Positions 21,120 to 23,692 of a stretch of 23,692 bases of DNA are shown here, one piece after another. The stretch lies in the NCBI GenBank assembly GCA_036897625.1, contig JAYMTA010000846.1:1-23692 (forward strand). The letters are read 5' to 3'. Positions within the stretch are counted from its first letter, which is position 1. Each line of letters begins with the position of its first letter. The notes under the pieces are model-generated. The model saw only the letters and a list, made by a program, of their open reading frames with translations. It was not told the DNA's origin and ran no database searches. The translations under genes were made by a program, and so were the position numbers. This DNA comes from Pelargonium cotyledonis (taxonomy: Eukaryota > Streptophyta > Magnoliopsida > Geraniales > Geraniaceae).

Positions 21120-21121
<2 letters not shown>
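20313..21121. other. Formin upstream region and intergenic DNA
   Basis: Presumed promoter and leader of the minus-strand formin. On that strand a CT-rich tract (about 20833-20860, TTTCTCTCTCCTGTCTTCTCC) suits a plant core promoter or 5' UTR. No confident TATA box is seen. Further right are an ATTATTA repeat (20928-20950) and an imperfect direct repeat with core CTATAGGTGATA (about 21012 and 21083). Confidence 0.4.
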
Positions 21122-21152
<31 letters not shown>

Positions 21153-21189
21153 TTTGGGCCACACGATATGGGTACCCACCCCATATCGT
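21122..21189. repeat. Poly-T (30 nt) followed by a perfect 10-bp hairpin
   Basis: T30 at 21122-21151 is followed 11 nt later by ACGATATGGG (21163-21172), a 7-nt loop, and its exact complement at 21180-21189. On the minus strand this reads hairpin then poly-A, as at the 3' end of a retroposed RNA or SINE-like element. No tRNA-like promoter boxes were recognised in the adjoining 100 bp. Confidence 0.45.
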
Positions 21190-21676
21190 CGGCGAGAATA
21201 CTCCGAGATCTCAAAAGAAATTCAAAACGCTTCAATCGTTTGGTCCAATTTGCTTTAGTAAATGTGGTATTTTCTTAATTACACATGAAAAATTTCAAAC
21301 AGCAAGTAGTTTTTTTTACTAATTGGTCCATTCCATTGGAAACAGTATAAAGGCAAGCAATATTTACATATACTACTAGCAATTCATAGAACTGCAGAAA
21401 AAGACTTGTGAAATCAAATGGTAAATAAAATCTCTCTCCACAAGTGGTGAATTAATGGAGAGAGTGAAGATATGAAAGTGAAAATGATCTTCAACCCCAT
21501 CATTTGTTCAGTGATTACAATTGAACCATAATCATATATGACTCTTAAACATATAAGCACAACTTATTACAGATGAGTTGATCAGTTTGTTTTCTTTATT
21601 TAGTCATTATTGATGATATTCCATACAACTAAATCCTGGAACATCTTATATATTTTGCTGAACTCCCTGCTGCTTT
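21190..21676. other. Intergenic, 3' flank of the MADS gene
   Basis: AT-rich, no recognisable gene. It probably includes the 3' UTR of the minus-strand MADS gene in its right part. Confidence 0.4.
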
Positions 21677-23283
21677 TCATTGTTCAACTTCCACTGCTAC
21701 TGCCTTTGATTCTTCAGGTACTCTAGGCTCAGGTAAGGTCCGGATCGCCCCGCCTCCAAACCTGCACTGCAAGCTTCATTCCTTGCTGGATTCCTATTCA
21801 TACAAGTAAACAATATTTGAATCCAAATGATGCTTTTACACTAACCAACACTAAATTCAAAAGATTGGAGTTTCAACTACTGTACCAGTTTCTGTTGGAG
21901 TCTATAGACTCCTCAGTTGCTGACTCAACATCCTTAATGTTGCAGCCTGGAACCTACAAACATTATACATGCAACAAATTATTACAAGTTCAATGCAATC
22001 ATTAAGTTTCTTGATTATATTGTCCATACCTCCACATTCTCAGGTTTCTCTGTCACAACCTCTTTAGATAACAACTTAGCCTGTGCCAGAATCAGAAGAG
22101 GAATTAATGAGAAGAGGAGAAATTTAATTGAATCCTTAAAAGAACTTTATGCAGAGGAATTAGATGCACACTTTTATTTGTGCGACGCTTCTGATTGAAT
22201 TAATCAGGAATTGATGTTGCGCTTGAGCTTCATGAGGCGAGGTGATTTTCTCCAGATCTGGATTGTATAACCTGTGATAACTTATGTACAATGCCTCATA
22301 TGTTACAAAAACAAAAGCAGGACACACCAAAAGGACGGGTTTCAAAAAGTTTGACCTCAGTTTTTCCTGCACAACATTTTTTCGTTGATTGAGCTCATCA
22401 TGCTTCTTCTGAAGAGCCTAGCAATCCAAAAAAAAAAAAAAAAGACCCAACCTAAGCTTTCTAGGTAAAAGCAATGTGTGTACTAATTAGAGTAGCATAT
22501 GTATATTATTTACCTCCAACCTAAGTTTGTCATAGATTCAGCAGCCAGTGAATCATTCATGTTCATAGACATAATTCAAGGAGAGACATTTTCATCAGAA
22601 ATAATCTAAGAAAATGCAGAGAAGCTTGTTTAGAGAGAGAGAGAGAGAGAGATACAAACTTTTCAATCTTGTCCAGCATTTTTCTTTCAAACTTCAAATG
22701 CCTGAGGCTACGATACAAATGCTGGAAATGCACATCACAAAAACAAGGTAATTACACACATATTTGAGATTGAGAGAGAACAAAATTAAAAGCAAAACTG
22801 CCAAATACCTCCTCATTTTCAATGGGGCTGCACAGACAAATATTGGAAATGAACACCAAAAAAACAAGTTAGTAGCTATATTTCAGCACAATTATCAATC
22901 TAAGGTTCCATTTGTCCCAAATTATCTCCAAAACACAAATGGAATAAAAAGAAAAAAGAACACACCCTCCTCGCAGTTCATTGGGATGTGCAACGAAACG
23001 AAGAAACACATCAGCAACCCTGTAAAAACCAATAACAAAGGATCCTAATATACATTGTATACAAATTAAAGAACAAGACCCAAGAATTTGAAGCTGGTGT
23101 TTTCATATACCCTACCCTTCCATTGGAACCAAAACTAGTCAAGTGACCAGCTGGAGAAAACATCAAGAGACCAATATCTGCATCACAGAGCTCTGATAAT
23201 TCAGTGGCCTTCTTGATGATCCCATCTCTGCGTTTTGAATATGTGGCTTGACGAGAGGGATTGGGAATCTCAATTTTCTCCAT
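21677..23283 (-). CDS. Small MADS-box factor, MIKC*-like (AGL66/104-type), ten exons
   Basis: Predicted nuclear transcription factor of 226 aa. Exons on the minus strand: 23283-23111, 23019-22966, 22827-22809, 22721-22660, 22520-22514, 22417-22356, 22271-22172, 22080-22030, 21953-21886, 21761-21677. Every junction is GT-AG and in phase. The MADS domain (residues 1-58) reads [20 protein letters not shown], then [16 protein letters not shown] helical I region ([19 protein letters not shown]) and a K-like coiled coil (about 83-126) follow. [11 protein letters not shown] resembles the block after the K domain of MIKC* factors, which act mainly in pollen. Oddities: the N-terminal arm is short ([10 protein letters not shown], lacking the usual GRxK start and about four residues), and exons of 19 and possibly 7 nt are needed. 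About 226 aa is shorter than typical MIKC* proteins. A TATA box at 23376-23381 supports the start. MADS identity is firm; subclass and exons 5 and 10 are less certain. Confidence 0.8.
22514..22520 (-). other. Candidate 7-nt microexon of the MADS gene
   Basis: GTTGGAG, preceded by an AG (CTTAG) and followed by GTAAAT, supplies the length needed to carry phase 2 after exon 4 into phase 0 of exon 6, adding Leu-Glu within IEK-LE-ALQKK. An in-frame TGA just upstream rules out a longer exon using this donor. The alternative is a donor 4 nt further on after exon 4 (exon 22721-22656), which removes the need for this exon. Confidence 0.4.
22632..22652. repeat. (GA)n microsatellite in MADS intron 4
   Basis: About ten GA units; CT on the transcribed sense. 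It lies 7 to 8 nt after the exon 4 donor, so it places a pyrimidine tract directly beside two competing splice donors. Confidence 0.85.
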
Positions 23284-23621
23284 CAGATGGTTAGTTTCTT
23301 GTGTGTTGTTGGTACATAGAAAAGGGACAAGAAAAACCTTGTTTCATTACTCTCTGAGGAAAGAAATGGAGTGGGTTTATAACAAGATGAGTATGAGAAA
23401 GTGCATTGAATTTTGTTGCCATGCAAAACGCACAAATAGTTATTACAATATGACAATTGTCTAAGGTTCCTTGCCAACATTAATCACTAGTGGGTTTTGA
23501 TTCATCCATTTGTTGTAAAATTGCCAAGGAAAATAAAAAAGCAACAGACATAAAGGACAAAAAGAAAAAATGTTCAAAATTAATCTCATTAATGGTTGAA
23601 AGTAATGACATTAATTTAACA
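23284..23621. other. MADS upstream region
   Basis: Promoter and leader of the minus-strand MADS gene, containing the TATA box at 23376-23381. The right part is A-rich and ends at the Helitron terminus. No other gene is seen. Confidence 0.4.
23376..23381 (-). promoter_or_regulatory. TATA box of the MADS gene
   Basis: TATAAA on the minus strand in TTGTTATAAACCC, 93 bp upstream of the ATG at 23283. It allows a start site near 23345 and a leader of about 60 nt. Confidence 0.5.
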
Positions 23622-23692
23622 CTAGTATGCTACCCGTGCGTTGCACGGGAACTAAAAATTTATAATAAAAAATATTATTAAATTTTTAGGTT
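23622..23692 (-). mobile_element. Helitron 3' terminus, element continues past the window
   Basis: On the minus strand the sequence reads hairpin CCCGTGC-AAC-GCACGGG (23649-23633), seven bases, then CTAG (23625-23622) followed by host T (23621). A GC-rich hairpin about 10 nt before CTRR, with T after it, is the defining 3' end of Helitrons. The body lies to the right and is AT-rich where visible. No RepHel coding is in view, so autonomy is unknown. Confidence 0.6.

Noticed and set aside
22764..23048. 94-codon plus-strand frame across MADS exons 2 and 3
   Set aside because: It is antisense to the MADS exons, Lys/Asn-rich and without a domain.

Overview
The window looks like nuclear DNA of a flowering plant, most likely a eudicot. 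It is AT-rich, its genes have GT-AG introns, and it holds plant-only families: a class I formin, a MIKC*-like MADS factor, a GeBP/STOREKEEPER factor, a PLS-class PPR protein and a DUF1218 relic. Plant DNA transposon remnants (Stowaway MITE, TIR elements, a Helitron end) lie between them. Gene identities come from reading the translations against remembered family patterns; no search was run.

Layout, left to right. Positions 1-940 hold a cluster of inverted repeats, probably TIR transposon material, enclosing a stretch that resembles a captured 5' UTR. From about 941 to 5,650 I see no convincing gene. A single-exon bHLH factor (6197-7111, +) follows, with a TATA box and G-boxes upstream. Next is a broken DUF1218 (DESIGUAL/VCC-like) gene (about 8126-8768, +), then a two-exon PLS-E PPR gene (9117-10966, +). 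Downstream lies a Stowaway-like MITE nested in a larger TIR element (about 11047-11680). On the minus strand are a single-exon GeBP-family gene (12756-13922), a six-exon class I formin (14876-20312) and a ten-exon small MADS gene (21677-23283). A Helitron 3' end enters at 23622 and runs off the right edge.

The genes do not form a pathway: three are putative nuclear regulators, one is an organelle RNA-binding protein and one is a membrane-anchored actin nucleator. Adjacency has no evident functional meaning. Exon models for the formin, MADS and PPR genes were built by hand from splice sites and phase; all junctions are frame-consistent.

No clearly new biological system was found. The most interesting items are the MADS gene (shortened DNA-contacting N-terminal arm, a 19-nt exon and a possible 7-nt exon), the DUF1218 pseudogene with a reconstructable 29-nt deletion, the inverted-repeat cluster at the left edge, and the Helitron terminus.
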